A stretch of DNA of 64,000 nucleotides from Phragmites australis (lineage: Eukaryota; Streptophyta; Magnoliopsida; Poales; Poaceae): assembly GCF_958298935.1 (NCBI RefSeq), contig NC_084929.1, positions 2,170,001 through 2,234,000 of the forward strand, read 5' to 3'. This document shows, in pieces, positions 1 through 10,939 of this stretch. Below the pieces are notes generated by a model that ran no database searches, was not told the origin of the DNA, and worked only from the letters and a program-made list of their open reading frames with translations. The first letter of the stretch is position 1. Each line of letters begins with the position of its first letter. A program made the position numbers and the translations under genes.

Positions 1-212
1 GATCTGCTTGGTTCTGAATGCGCTTCTATTTGGTTGCTGCACAAATCGTGTGGCTCTCAGCATTTGTCTGCGAGTGGATAACATCGTGTTCTAGTCCTGT
101 GTCTGGAGAAGCTTCAATGTTATCCTGATGGTTCAATTCATCATATTCTCTCGTGCATTTATTTTTCATCATGTTGGAACCTGTAATCTGATTTGGGGTT
201 TGCGCATGCAAG
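1..212 (+). other. 3' part of a KNOX intron
   Basis: AT-rich, non-coding sequence directly upstream of the first KNOX exon in the window. It ends in an AG at 211-212, which I take as the splice acceptor. An open frame starting at 128 runs into the exon, but its first residues resemble no KNOX protein, so this is read as intron. The earlier exons of the gene lie outside the window. Confidence 0.6.
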
Positions 213-756
213 ATGAAATGGTAGGGTCCTCGGAGGATGAACCATGCTCAGGAGACACGGATGCGACCGACCTGGGGCAGGAGCACAGCTCCCGCTTGGC
301 TGACCGTGAGCTCAAGGAGATGCTGCTCAAGAAATACAGCGGCTGCCTCAGCCGCCTACGGTCCGAGTTCTTGAAGAAGAGGAAGAAAGGGAAACTACCC
401 AAGGATGCACGGTCGGCTCTGATGGACTGGTGGAACACGCATTACCGCTGGCCATACCCTACGGTGACATCCTGAAAACACATTTGATCTTTCCATGCTC
501 AAATCAAAACTGTAACCAGAATTTACCTGGCTGTCATCTTCCGGCATGGTGGCGTTGGCAGGAAGAGGACAAGGTGAGGCTCGCTGCGATGACTGGGCTC
601 GACCCGAAGCAGATCAACAACTGGTTCATCAACCAGCGGAAGCGGCACTGGAAGCCGTCGGAGGACATGCGGTTCGCCCTCATGGAGGGGGTCACCGGAG
701 GTGGATCCTCCTCCGGGACGACGCTCTACTTTGACACGGGCACGATCGGACCATGA
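213..756 (+). CDS. OSH71: Class I KNOX homeobox protein, C-terminal exons (partial)
   Basis: Last two exons of a TALE-class homeodomain transcription factor. Exon 213-463 encodes an acidic linker, the ELK domain (starting [17 protein letters not shown]) and the first half of the homeodomain, ending at WPYPT. Exon 562-756 encodes the rest ([20 protein letters not shown], then the helix-3 motif [10 protein letters not shown]) and the tail ending [13 protein letters not shown]. The 98-base intron is GT-AG and sits inside the homeodomain after WPYPT, the position known for KNOX genes. Class I KNOX proteins act in the nucleus, usually with BELL partners, to keep shoot meristem cells undifferentiated. 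The tail resembles rice OSH71 and maize rs1 as I remember them, and the neighbours agree with OSH71; the exact paralogue is an inference. The KNOX1/KNOX2 domains are not in the window. Confidence 0.9.
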
Positions 757-2680
757 AACCGACACCAATTCCGGTGCGCCGGTTGTGCGATGGGTGTCGG
801 ATGATACCATAATTAATCACATGAATCGGTAACTTGGTCATTTTGTCTGAAATCTGATTATTAATGTGTATATGGATGTGTCCGGACAGTATCTACAAGG
901 GAGGTGTTCAGGTGACCCTGTAAAAACTTGTCTGAAGTTTACCGTAACATTGATGAATTAGTTGTTCGTATGCCTACTGATTACACAGTGAATCTAAAAG
1001 ATGACTGGGAATTGGGTATTAAAAGTGGTGTCGACGATTTGTGAATGTTGATCTTACGAATATGTGAAGGATATAGGGTATATTTTCTGTAGCTGAATCG
1101 TATGCCAAAACACGGAGATTTATATAGGTTTAGGTTTTTTAAGGATAATTAGCTTTATGTTATGTGGTCTTGGCCTTCTGAAGGATAATTAGATTTACAT
1201 AATGTGATTTTGTATTAATTTTTATTAATATATTATAAGGAGGTTTTGGTTAGATTAGATGATCTAAATCTAGTCGAATGCTTTTGTGTTTAGTTTTAGT
1301 TAGATGTTGATGTAGATCGTGAATACAGAAGGTTTGAAGGCTTTGAGCTTCTGTGTGCTTGATAATGGGGCTTATGTCTTGTCAAATGGATTTATCCTCT
1401 ACAGTATTTAGGTTTGAATTTTGTTATCTTTAGAGATAAATTTTTTTGTTTATGAGATATTTTAGTACCCGGTTAATTTTTATATATCTAGAGATTTTTT
1501 TTTTAGCATGAATGTATGCCTCAAAAATATACACCATCCTAAAAGATCTGGATACGTATTAGATAGTTTTATATCACTCATCGTCAAGTGGTAATTGTAG
1601 CAATGGAATCTGCTTATTTCTGTACGCATTCAGTATTTTCGGTCGGTGCGGCAGCTCGGATTCCGATGTGGTACGAGAGAGATTATGAGCTGATATGCTA
1701 CGACCGGAGTTGCCGTTTCTTGCTTTACTCATCTTCTTCGTCATGTAAATCGTTAGCCGGAGCAAGATAAGAGGATGGAAAAAAACGAATGCGTGTTTGA
1801 CGAAGCACTCAAAATGTATGATGCCGACCCTGTTCGCATGTTACAGTTTTCACATTGTAGAATGCTTGCTAGGCCCAGGTATAGTTGAGGCCTTAAACTG
1901 ACCCAAAGAAAGTTCAATCTGAGCCCAAGAACCAGAAATTCCATGGTCCAGGATGCTGTTTCAGAACCAGAAATTTCATGGTCCAGGTTCATCCATGATC
2001 CATGGAAGGACAGAGGAAACCATCATTACTGCAAGTTTCAGGTTGCTGTTTAGATGGAAATTTGGTCAAAAGATGCTAAACATATACAGGGGGCGAGCTC
2101 AATACCTCAAAAACAGAGGCATACAGCATACTGAATTCAGAATTTCAGCGAGTCAGAGCCTTTGTTCTTCAAGAGATGGGATGTGACAAGCCCATGGAAA
2201 GAAAAACATTTCCATCTTGTTCTGTTCTACATACAGCTCACAACAGCAAGATGCAACCATCTGCATCTCTTGTTCTCCATGTTACCGAGTGATGGAGTCA
2301 TGCTTAGCCTAACTTGTTAAAAATCCATGGAAAGAAATACCGGTTTGCAAACTCACCATGCCATCAACATTTACAAATCAACTTGGATTCATCTCACACA
2401 ATTCAGTTCAGCCGCACACAGATAAATCATTTAAGTAGAAATGCAAGCATATATTATTGGATCCATGTCAAGATATTACAACCAGAATCCATGTGCTCCC
2501 ATCTCATACACATCCACACCCTTTTTGCTCCAGGAGAACACATTTTAATGGAGTACATGATAAGATTACAATCACACTCTAATTTTATTAATGGTCTAGA
2601 TCATAGTCACAGGGATCGTAGAACAGTACTAGTGATCTTAGTAGTAGTAAGCAGCAGATGACCATGGCGGTGCCGCTGGC
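757..2680. other. Intergenic: 3' flanks of KNOX and bZIP genes
   Basis: No coding region is supported. The two genes are convergent, so the ends of this stretch should hold their 3' UTRs. A 23-base direct repeat (aaccagaaattccatggtcc...) occurs at about 1930 and 1965 with one mismatch. The rest is AT-rich unique-looking sequence. Confidence 0.6.
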
Positions 2681-3091
2681 TCAGAACTGGAACGCGTCAG
2701 CGGCGATGGGCTGCAGCTGGAACGACGGCTGCCAGGGGCGGAGCAGTGGGTCGGAGACCTCCGGGATGTCCACGGGGGCGCCAGCCATCTGGAGCACCTC
2801 CAGCCATCCGGACAGCTCGCCGTGGCGGGCGCGCAGCACGGCGTTCTCGCCGTCCACCTTGCTCAACTCGCGGTCGAAGGTGGAGATCCGCGCCTGCACC
2901 TGCGCGTTCTCGGCCTGGAGGCGGGCCACCTCGGCGACCAACTCCTCCAGCCGCTGCTGCTTCCGCGCGCGGGACCGGCGCGCGGACTCCCTGTTCGACA
3001 GCATCCTCTTGCGCTTGCGCTCGTCGGCGGGGAACCCGCCGCCGCTGCCGTCGGTGTTGCTCTCCGGGCTCGAGCTCCGGCGCGAAGACAT
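2681..3091 (-). CDS. LIP19: Group S1 bZIP transcription factor, LIP19/mLIP15 type
   Basis: Intronless 136-residue bZIP. The Ser-rich N-terminus (MSSRRSSSPESNTD) is followed by the basic region with the N-x7-R signature (Asn33, Arg41, in NRESARRSR). The zipper heptads are Leu51, Leu58, Val65, Phe72, Val79, Leu86 and Leu93. The C-terminus reads DPLLRPWQPSF and ends AFQF. Length, lack of introns and tail match the cereal low-temperature-induced bZIPs LIP19 and mLIP15. These are group S1 factors that bind ACGT and related elements in the nucleus, usually as heterodimers with group C bZIPs. The start is the first in-frame Met and gives the family's usual N-terminus. The leader carries the sucrose-control uORF diagnostic of S1 bZIPs (3247-3327), so translation is expected to fall when sucrose is high. 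GC-rich antisense ORFs here are shadows. Confidence 0.93.
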   Translation of the reverse strand: MSSRRSSSPESNTDGSGGGFPADERKRKRMLSNRESARRSRARKQQRLEELVAEVARLQAENAQVQARISTFDRELSKVDGENAVLRARHGELSGWLEVLQMAGAPVDIPEVSDPLLRPWQPSFQLQPIAADAFQF

Positions 3092-3199
3092 GGTTGGATC
3101 GATCTTCTTGAACAGACTCGGTCCAAGAAACGGGCTTTTTTCGGGAGGAAAAAAAAGAAAGAATCAAAGAAGACAAGAAACTACGAGAGATCTAACAAC

Positions 3200-3250
3200 C
3201 TAGAGACCGGATGAGAAGGTGGTGCTCTTGGGAGAGGGCGATGAGTTCAT
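3200..3250 (-). promoter_or_regulatory. Short uORF overlapping the end of the SC-peptide uORF
   Basis: A 16-codon uORF (MNSSPSPKSTTFSSGL) whose ATG overlaps the stop of the sucrose-control uORF in an ATGA arrangement. It ends 108 bases before the main bZIP start. Arabidopsis S1 bZIP leaders also carry several overlapping uORFs. The peptide itself shows no motif that I recognise; any role would be through its position. Confidence 0.5.
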
Positions 3251-3327
3251 GAGAAGACGTAGAACCAGTAGAGGAAGGCGACGGAGAATGAGTGGGAGCG
3301 ACGGCGGCGGAGCACGTTCAGCTTCAT
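3247..3327 (-). CDS. Sucrose-control (SC) peptide uORF in the bZIP leader
   Basis: A 26-codon uORF, 155 bases upstream of the bZIP start. Its product begins MKLNVLRRRRSH and ends SFSVAFLYWFYVFS followed by a stop. That ending is nearly identical to the C-terminus of the sucrose-control peptide of Arabidopsis bZIP11 (SFSVVFLYWFYVFS). In that family the nascent peptide stalls the ribosome when sucrose is high and represses translation of the main ORF. As in known cases, the peptide ends right after the conserved block. The start is the nearest ATG; I did not establish whether an in-frame upstream start exists. Confidence 0.92.
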   Translation of the reverse strand: MKLNVLRRRRSHSFSVAFLYWFYVFS

Positions 3328-3343
3328 CGGAGGACGGCGTCCG

Positions 3344-3367
3344 TCAGAGGAACGGGTAGGTAAACAT
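3344..3367 (-). promoter_or_regulatory. Seven-codon uORF at the 5' side of the bZIP leader
   Basis: Reads MFTYPFL and stops 16 bases before the SC-peptide uORF. S1 bZIP leaders often have a short first uORF in this position. Whether it is translated cannot be told from sequence. Confidence 0.4.
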
Positions 3368-3607
3368 GGGGACGGCGGCTGGGTTCCCTGGATCTACACA
3401 ACGGGGACCGGCAAACTAGAATTCGAGTAACCTGAGGGGGCTGTGTGCAAGAGTTCCTCAGGAAGGAAAAGAGACTACCGAGGACCTGAATGCGATAAAA
3501 GAATGGAGCGAGGACTTAGCTGAAAGAAGGCAATGACGAACCGAGGGCTCTTGCGCAAAGGTAGCTTGAGGAAATGGGGAAGGTTTCGAATGGCTCCCGG
3601 AGAGGCA

Positions 3608-3614
3608 ATTTATA
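3608..3614 (-). promoter_or_regulatory. TATA box of the bZIP gene
   Basis: TATAAAT on the minus strand within gctataaattgcc. A start site about 30 bases downstream would give a leader of roughly 480 bases, long enough to contain all three uORFs. The position is inferred from the motif and the distance to the coding region. Confidence 0.6.
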
Positions 3615-3672
3615 GCGAAATGGAAGGGCATTTTGGGTATTTCAGAAAGGGATGGTGGGTGGCATATTCCGG

Positions 3673-3710
3673 GTGACAGCTGTCACGGGCGTTAATCTAC
3701 CCTGACGTCA
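3673..3710. promoter_or_regulatory. Two palindromic motifs upstream of the bZIP TATA box
   Basis: A 14-base perfect palindrome (GTGACAGCTGTCAC, 3673-3686) and a perfect TGACGTCA (3703-3710) lie 60-100 bases upstream of the TATA box. TGACGTCA is the classic CRE/C-box core bound by bZIP dimers. Self- or cross-regulation by C/S1 bZIPs is therefore plausible, but inferred. Confidence 0.55.
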
Positions 3711-5644
3711 AGTTTATCTTGCGTTTTTGCAATTTAAGTGCTTGGCAGTGTTGGAATTACGAAAGAGGCCCTGGAAAGCATAGCTATGGTTCCTTCCGCT
3801 TTAGCCTTCTTCCATTTTTCTTCCTACTTTAGGTGTCTGCTCAATAAAGCACCAACATTGTTGTTCCATGCCTCAATATCTGTTTTGTTCTATTTGGGTA
3901 TGTGATAACCTTTTTTTAAAAAACCAATAGTGTTGTATCAGACCGGATTCTTCTCCTCCTGTATTACTATTGTACATAAAGAATAATACACAGTAAGTTG
4001 AAGGAGACGATAAGGAGAGAATAAAGATAAATTCTTCCGCATTAGCTCTACACAATCTACCATAGTAACCCACATGTATCCGGTGGGTGGATGTTTGACA
4101 TTTACTTGCAAAATAAATTTTCTATGGAGCTCTATAAAATTCTCAGCAGATTCTCTAAACTATTTTTGCCTAATAGAATTCCCTAAACTTATTAGGAGCG
4201 TCTAATCCTACATGTGCTAGAAAATTTCTTTTCACGAAACTCCACGAGAGATCAGCTTCCAATGTTTCAAGAAAGGCCTACATTAAAAACTGTACTCATA
4301 GAGGACCTAGTTGTAAATTACAGTTTTGAGGAGGATGAAAGCGCAAAGAGAAGAGATGATGGAGCTGCCCGCTGACCGGACGGGGCGACGGCGACCACAC
4401 CCAGCTGGTCCAGGTCATTAAATTTCTTCTTCTTTATACCGAATTTGCCCACCATCCACATGTTTCAAATGCAAGCCAATGTTTATCCTCACTTCGTTGC
4501 TGGAAGCCGGTAGGAAGACGCCCTCCTGGAAAGAAAAAAGAAAGAAAGCGTGTAGCACCTGGCAACCAGTGAAATTAATAATATTACGACAAAACTGAAA
4601 ATTTTCACAGAAAAATAATAATTGAATAAAACAGCTGAGGATGCACCTCTTAATTGGTTTTCAAACAGTTGAAAGGGGAGGAGATGAGGGACTAATTTTG
4701 ATCATGATCGTTTGATCGTATAATATGTACAATAAAGATATTTTGGATCTGTTACAACTTGTTCATTTTATAGGTGTATAGAAAAGTTGGATGGATCATG
4801 CATTGACCAAATTAACCTCCTCACATCCCGTGGAAATTGAACCACCTTAGAAAAAAATCGGAAGCTAGCTGTTAATTTAATTATGGGGAGAAATAGAAAT
4901 ATGATGATGCAAGTAAGAAAAGATAATGACAATTTTGACAGGGTTGGATAATGACATCTTATATATCTCTAGGAGGGATAGATATCCTTGTTCTAGATGA
5001 TTATGCTTTGGCTTTGTCGTCCTCTCTGGATTCATCTTGAAACTATCTTCTTCTTGTGCCCGTGTTGCTAGGGCAGAAATGGAACCCTACAATTCCCTTT
5101 AGATTACCCCATCCGATAAAAAATGTCTTTCTTGTCGTTTTAAGGTGAAGCATGCCTCTCATATATTAACATCGCGTTGGATTAGTTGATTCTATACGTG
5201 AAACTAGATATAAATATTTTCTTTAGGTTTACTTTCGGATGAAGCTAGCATGCATGAAGTGATGCTAGCTCCATCCACCAGAGGTGTGGGTGAATATACA
5301 CCACACCACTTAGATTCAAATTATGTTCAGCTCAAATTCTATTTCTACTCAATACTCTTACTTTCGTATCATACCTCTCATACTCACACAAATTAATATG
5401 AAGTATTTTCTTTATATTAATAACCTAAAAAATTATATAAAGCGGTTACTCAAAGATAGGCGTCCATGTCATTTCTGCACAAAAATTACTGTACAAAATA
5501 CTCTGGTGATGCTTGCAGTTCTAATAATACCATCAGTTTTTAAATAAGTTTACGCTTGAGGTACTTTGTTTCAACACTTTAACAGAAAATATATTCAAGT
5601 TTGGCCAGATACTCTTACTTTTGTATCCAATATGTGTGTGTGCG
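3711..5644. other. Intergenic, no gene seen
   Basis: AT-rich spacer. The open frames are short and resemble nothing known to me. No terminal-repeat element with a clear target duplication was found. Confidence 0.5.
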
Positions 5645-5848
5645 CATATACGCCTAAATTCCTAGCAAATGATGATTATTTTTTCTAATTTTTAGGTTAC
5701 AACCATTAGGAAGCACGCACTTGAAGAAGTAAAAAGGATATACACACACATATACGCCTAAATTCCTAGCAAATGACGATTATTTTTTCTAATTTTTAGG
5801 TTACAACTACAACTATTAGGAAGCACACACTTGAAGAAGTAAAAAGGA
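5645..5848. repeat. Two-copy tandem duplication, ~104 bp unit
   Basis: Both units run from catatacgcctaaattcctag to ttgaagaagtaaaaagga. They start at 5645 and 5749. The second differs by a 6-base insertion and a few substitutions. Confidence 0.85.
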
Positions 5849-7481
5849 AAAACTAGACGACCATCTCTGTGGTAGTGTAATCTGGGTGGGACCCAGCAAA
5901 GCCAGCAGGAACAGCCGTCTGATCTGAATCTGATTACAAGCTGGTACGGCGTCCACCGACGGATGGGATGACGCGGCAAGTATTGGACGACACGACGGAT
6001 GGACCCTCACCTCACTGCCGCGACCAAAACAGCTAGCCGCACCAACCACGCATGGACCACACGAAGTCACATGCAACTTCGTCTTTCTCTGCGTACTGCT
6101 GTAGCAGTGGTTTCCCTTTCCCTTTTTAACATCAAAATCTCTGCTCTTGAGCCGATCCGATTGAGAGTTTAGACTTCAGATTAACACTACTCTACAATAC
6201 TTGTGTTTTTTTCGTCTATGAAATTATCTCTTGTATTACAGTTTTGGTTTTGATATTTTTTTTATTGGCTATTGGTTATGTACATCTGAGTTATATAGAG
6301 ACCAAAGTTGACTCTTATATTTTATATTATCTTAATATAATAATAAGAATTAATAAAAATTTATTATTAAAAAAACTTTTACAGGTCTATTTTCAGCCTC
6401 AGCTTTCCATAGGGTAAAAAGGAGCGAGCTATGGCTTCATGGCTTTTACTCAAGACATGAGGCACTTATGTATCTTTCATGTTAAGATATGGATTTCGTC
6501 TTCCAATCATTCGGTTAAAATTTAAGGAAGAACCGGAAATTCTCAACAAGAAACTCCACTACAGCATGGATATCTCACCGTTCAAGTATCGAACCAATGA
6601 TAAGATACCATCATTTACCTCTTCCTTCTCTCTTCTTTCTGTAGTATTAAATACAAATATACAAAGGAGAGGTTTAGGGGAATATGACACTTTTCTACAT
6701 TCATATGCCTTGCCCACATCCATGCTTTTGCTCATTTTGTTCGGATTACATTTTCATCTATTCACCTTTTGAATTGTGCGTCCAACTATGTTTCAAAGAA
6801 GCAAGAGAGAGAGCAGGCTTTTGCCATCATCCATGACCCTTATAAGGTATTGCTCTTTGCAATAGATGGTCTTTATCTATTTTGCATCGTTATACCATAA
6901 TAATCAATTAATCAGCCTCAATATGTTTCTTCTTTTTTTTTTCACAAAGATGTTTCCTAATCGTCATTTCAATTGTATTTAATAGCCAACAAATACTATG
7001 TACCCTGTCTTAAAGTAAGATAATTGAGGTTTATAACGTGTACAGTGATACTTCCATGATTAAAAAAACTCAAGCATTAATGTCTTTTTCTATTTTCACC
7101 TTTAGCTACATGAGTTACATGTGCTTTTGACTAGAACAGTAAAACATTACCTAAACTTTACCAGCATTCCAAAGACCGAAACATGTTACCACTGTGTGAT
7201 GGTCGATTGTTATGTTCTCGGCTTTCCTAGTTTGGGACCGCTAGCCAGGGCACATGTGAAATCCATGTAAACTCTTTTACAAAACTTAAGAAGATTATTT
7301 GTAAAACCAAAATGTATGCATAAAAAATGCACAAAGTATAGAGTAAATATTTTTAAAGTTTTTTAATATAGGGAGATGTTTTGGTGTGAGGAATAACTTT
7401 AAATTTTAACCACCACACTTTTTCAGCGGAGGGTTTTGATCCTTCGGACATGTTAAAATGGCAGTGCCTTTATATTATATA
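5849..7481. other. Intergenic, no gene seen
   Basis: AT-rich, with small open frames only. No conserved coding signal or clear element boundary was recognised. Confidence 0.5.
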
Positions 7482-7886
7482 GGCCCTGTTTGTTTCCACT
7501 TAAGATTATAATAAGCAGCTTATAGATGGTGGATTATAATAAGCTGGATTATGATAAGCTGGAGGAAAATAAGCTGTGAACTGTTTGGCAACTTGGATTA
7601 TTGGAGTCTGGATTGTTGGCAAAAGTCTGCAATACCCTCAATAGTGAGTGGGGGATTCGGGTGTGGGGTGGGAGGAGTGGTATTGGTGGGTAATTTTCTC
7701 TAAATTCAATAGGTAGTATAGTAAAAAGTCGAAATAAGCTGAAATAAGCTTCTCCTCTACAGCTTATGAGATTATTATAATCCGAACTTCAGCTTATAAT
7801 AATCTGGACAAATAATCTATTTGTTTGTTTCCACTTTACACAAATAAACTAGTTTATTATAATCTTAAGTGGAAACAAATAGGACC
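7482..7886. mobile_element. hAT-like MITE, 405 bp
   Basis: The left end starts GGCCCTGTTTGTTTCCACTT and the right end is its inverted, slightly diverged copy (GGTCCTATTTGTTTCCACTT on the minus strand). The terminal inverted repeats match over about 33 bases and continue into AGATTATAATAA. The flanks attatata and atagtata could be an 8-base target duplication with two changes, as for hAT elements. There is no coding capacity. The interior has several copies of an aagctg/cagctt motif. Confidence 0.75.
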
Positions 7887-9423
7887 ATAGTATAGTTGTT
7901 AACATCTACGAAGCGAATTTCTTTCGTAGGTGATAATATATGAAAGTGCGTAGTTCACAACTCACGGGTGCCTTTCCATTTTCGTTATGTAATCCCACTA
8001 ACCTAACTCAAGCACAAAATTTCAAAAACAAAAAAGAAGGAAATAATAATAACTAGAGCACAACCAGACCCCCGCAAAAAGACATAATTTTACCGGTTGG
8101 AATGACGCGATCCAACAATTCAAATTAAAAAAAAAAACACACACACAAAAGGGGACAAAATGGCTACAGCTTTCAAAAAATATATATATGCAAATGCTGG
8201 GAGGGAGAACCACGTCATCGCTGACGCAGGCCATGGCCTCGATTAACTGTGCATTTTTTTTATATATATTAAGTGATGCTTCACGAGCACGAGAGGGCAC
8301 TCTCTTTTTTTTTGGTCTTCACTTTACGGAAAATCGATTGTCCATTTCTTTGGACTTTTCCCCTAGTACTCGTAGCTTATTCTTATATATGTATTGGGTT
8401 AATGAGAAAACAATTGGAGAGCTTTTAAGCACTTTTTTTTTTGGACTGAGAGCTTTTCAGCTTTTGCAATGCAAGCTAGCTTCGTGCGCGCGTGTATCAC
8501 AAACCAGACATCTTTTTCAGTGGGTGTCATGAGAGGTCAAGTGCAACATGATTATATATACGGGCTATACGTACACAAGTGAATTTATTTTTTAATCACA
8601 ATTTTGTTTATTGTTTCTCTAACCCATAACAACAATGAGGTACTCCGAGGGTCCCCTCGTGGAGTCAACGGTTGGGAGAGCAATGTCTTACCTAATTGGT
8701 CCGGGTTTCAGGATCTCACCTCTTAATGAAGAATTGGGTGACGTCTCTCTCGATAATCTCGTTCATTTTTAGTAACTAATAGTTGTGTATATGTTTCACA
8801 CTACAAAGTGCTAAGTACTGCACCCTTCGGTTTTAAGTACATTGATCTTTTAAATAAGATCTAGCCAAACTTTTAAAACTTTGATTATAAATAGCTTTCA
8901 AATTATTTGGTTGTAGATTAACCTTGAAAATACTTTCATAGTATCATAATTTTTTTAATTTTATAAATATATTCTAATAAAAATAGTGGTCAAAATTACG
9001 TGTTATAGATTGTTATATCCCAAACGTTAAGTATTTATAAGCTAGACGGAGTATCTTTGTTTTTTTTACCCAGAGTCCTGCCAGCAAAACACGAGTACCT
9101 TTGTTTTTTTAACCCATAGTCCAGTTAGCAAACATTTACCTGGCATTCTTTTTAAAGACAAAGAGCATTTGCGTCGAGCAATTAGTTGCTCACGATTGTA
9201 ATCCAATTTTATTCGAAAAAAAAATGATTGTGGAAACCAACTGAACCCTTTTGCAAAAGTAAGATGACGAGATTTGTAAGAACGAACGTGTCAAAAGGGA
9301 GCACTCAACGGAGAAGGGAGAAAAAAAAAACAAACACTACCAAAGAATGGGCTAGCTTGCGGAGCCTAAAACAAAGGTGGCCCATCACGGCCCAAAATCT
9401 GGCCCACTATAGCACTGCAAGGC
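7887..9423. other. Intergenic, no gene seen
   Basis: AT-rich. Open frames here overlap poly-A/T tracts and are not credible genes. A near-repeat of tacctttgtttttttaacccagagtcc occurs at about 9050 and 9098. Confidence 0.5.
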
Positions 9424-10277
9424 AATATTTTTTATATTTTGAAAATAAAAAATTGCAAAACTATGTGCATGCTTGAAAAAATTGCAAAATAGGCTAGGAA
9501 GATAATAAAAAAATAAACTTGTTGCCCTTCCAAGTTCCAACGAGCAACATGTTTAAAAACATTAAAAAAATAGCATTCCAATGCTCTCAAAATACAAACC
9601 TCTATCAAAATAGTTATTATTTTTTTTTTTGAAAAAAGTATATTATAGAGGATGCTATAATCTAGCTCCCAAAATTTTCAACTCAAAAAATTACTTTACA
9701 ATGAGGAAAAATAAATTTCACTGTACATAATGTGACATTTCATTGTAATCTAGCTCTACAGAAATTTTACCTTTTTGTTTGTCATTGTACATATCATATT
9801 TTATATGAATTTTTTTAGAGCTAGATCATAGTAATCTCTACATCAAATTTTTTTTTAGAATTTGTCGTGAATATTCGATATTTTTTGAAATTTTAGGGGC
9901 GATGAAACACATTGTTTTTTTAACCTGTCACTCTTCTAATGAGTGACATGTTTATTTTTTTAAACCTATCTCCTGTCTGAGACTCTATAAAATGAAATTT
10001 GTCTTTTTTATTTCTCATTGTACATGTAATTGTTTGAGTTGAAATTTTTGGAGAGCTAGATTATAACATCCTCTACATCATACATTTTTTCATATTTTTT
10101 TCATAGCTATTTTGATAATATTTTGAATTTTGAGAGTATTGAAATGTTGTATTTTTATTTTTTTTAACCTATCGGCCTTCTAGCGGGTGACAATAGCATG
10201 GTTATGCAATTTTTTCAAATAGACACACATTTTTTTTTACAATTTTTTTATTTTCGAAATATAAAAATAAAAAATTC
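9424..10277. mobile_element. Fold-back (long inverted repeat) element, ~850 bp
   Basis: The left half (from about 9424) reads inward through gaaaataaaaaattgcaaaa and a block with atgctataatctagctc. The right half, read from about 10277 on the other strand, repeats the same order of blocks with substitutions and small indels. The halves together span most of the element, so it is a fold-back rather than a MITE with short ends. It has no coding capacity. The ends are approximate and no target duplication was established. Confidence 0.65.
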
Positions 10278-10773
10278 ATCAAGCAGCTAAGTCTGGAGGA
10301 CATGGTTAATGATGGCAATCGCAGCAGATCACTGAGAATTGTAGCAAACCTTATGCAAAATCATGCAAAGAAAGTGAAAAAAATCAAATCTGCTCCATGA
10401 AGATATGGTGATTGCATCCTCACTGCCTCCAAATCAAATATCTTGCTGGTATCTTCCTCTCGATCTCACTCCTATATTTGATTGGATTCAAAAATTTAAC
10501 AGGGGATTCTCATGTTAACTGACCCTATCAATGTATATCATCTTGTCCAATATTCATTTATTTCCATTGTTCAAGTAAAAGCATGAGCGCACATATATTG
10601 ACCATGCCGTTGGAGAAATTGTACCGTAGTACGTATCACTTCGTTGTTTTTTCTCATTGATTTGCAAAGTAAATTCAGATGTAATGCAGCGCATACATCA
10701 GATTTGGACACCACCACAACAAATTCATCCAAGACCCATGCATGCATTTATGCTGGAGTCAACGGTGTTCATC
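10278..10773. other. Upstream region of the GH9 gene
   Basis: AT-rich spacer and probable promoter of the endoglucanase gene. It contains a catgcatgcat RY-type run at about 10738. No gene seen. Confidence 0.5.
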
Positions 10774-10780
10774 TATAAAT
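10774..10780 (+). promoter_or_regulatory. TATA box of the GH9 gene
   Basis: TATAAAT in atctataaatatac, 160 bases before the chosen start codon. A start site near 10805 is expected. Confidence 0.65.
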
Positions 10781-10939
10781 ATACTTGAGCAAGAACAAGA
10801 GATAGAAATGTACGTTACCACCGCGCATATATAGCTTGGGATTTGGTACAAATCAATCAATCAGGAAAAAGTTTCTGCAGAACAAGAAGTGATCTTCTTC
10901 CTAGACACACACACAGAGCGAGAGCGAAGAGAGATCGAG

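Noticed and set aside
2697..3176. 159-codon minus-strand frame overlapping the bZIP
   Set aside because: Arg/Pro/Gly-rich shadow in another phase; the bZIP frame has the conserved domain.
10808..10834. 8-codon uORF (MYVTTAHI) before the GH9 start
   Set aside because: It lies at the inferred transcription start, so it may not be in the mRNA. No conservation can be judged.
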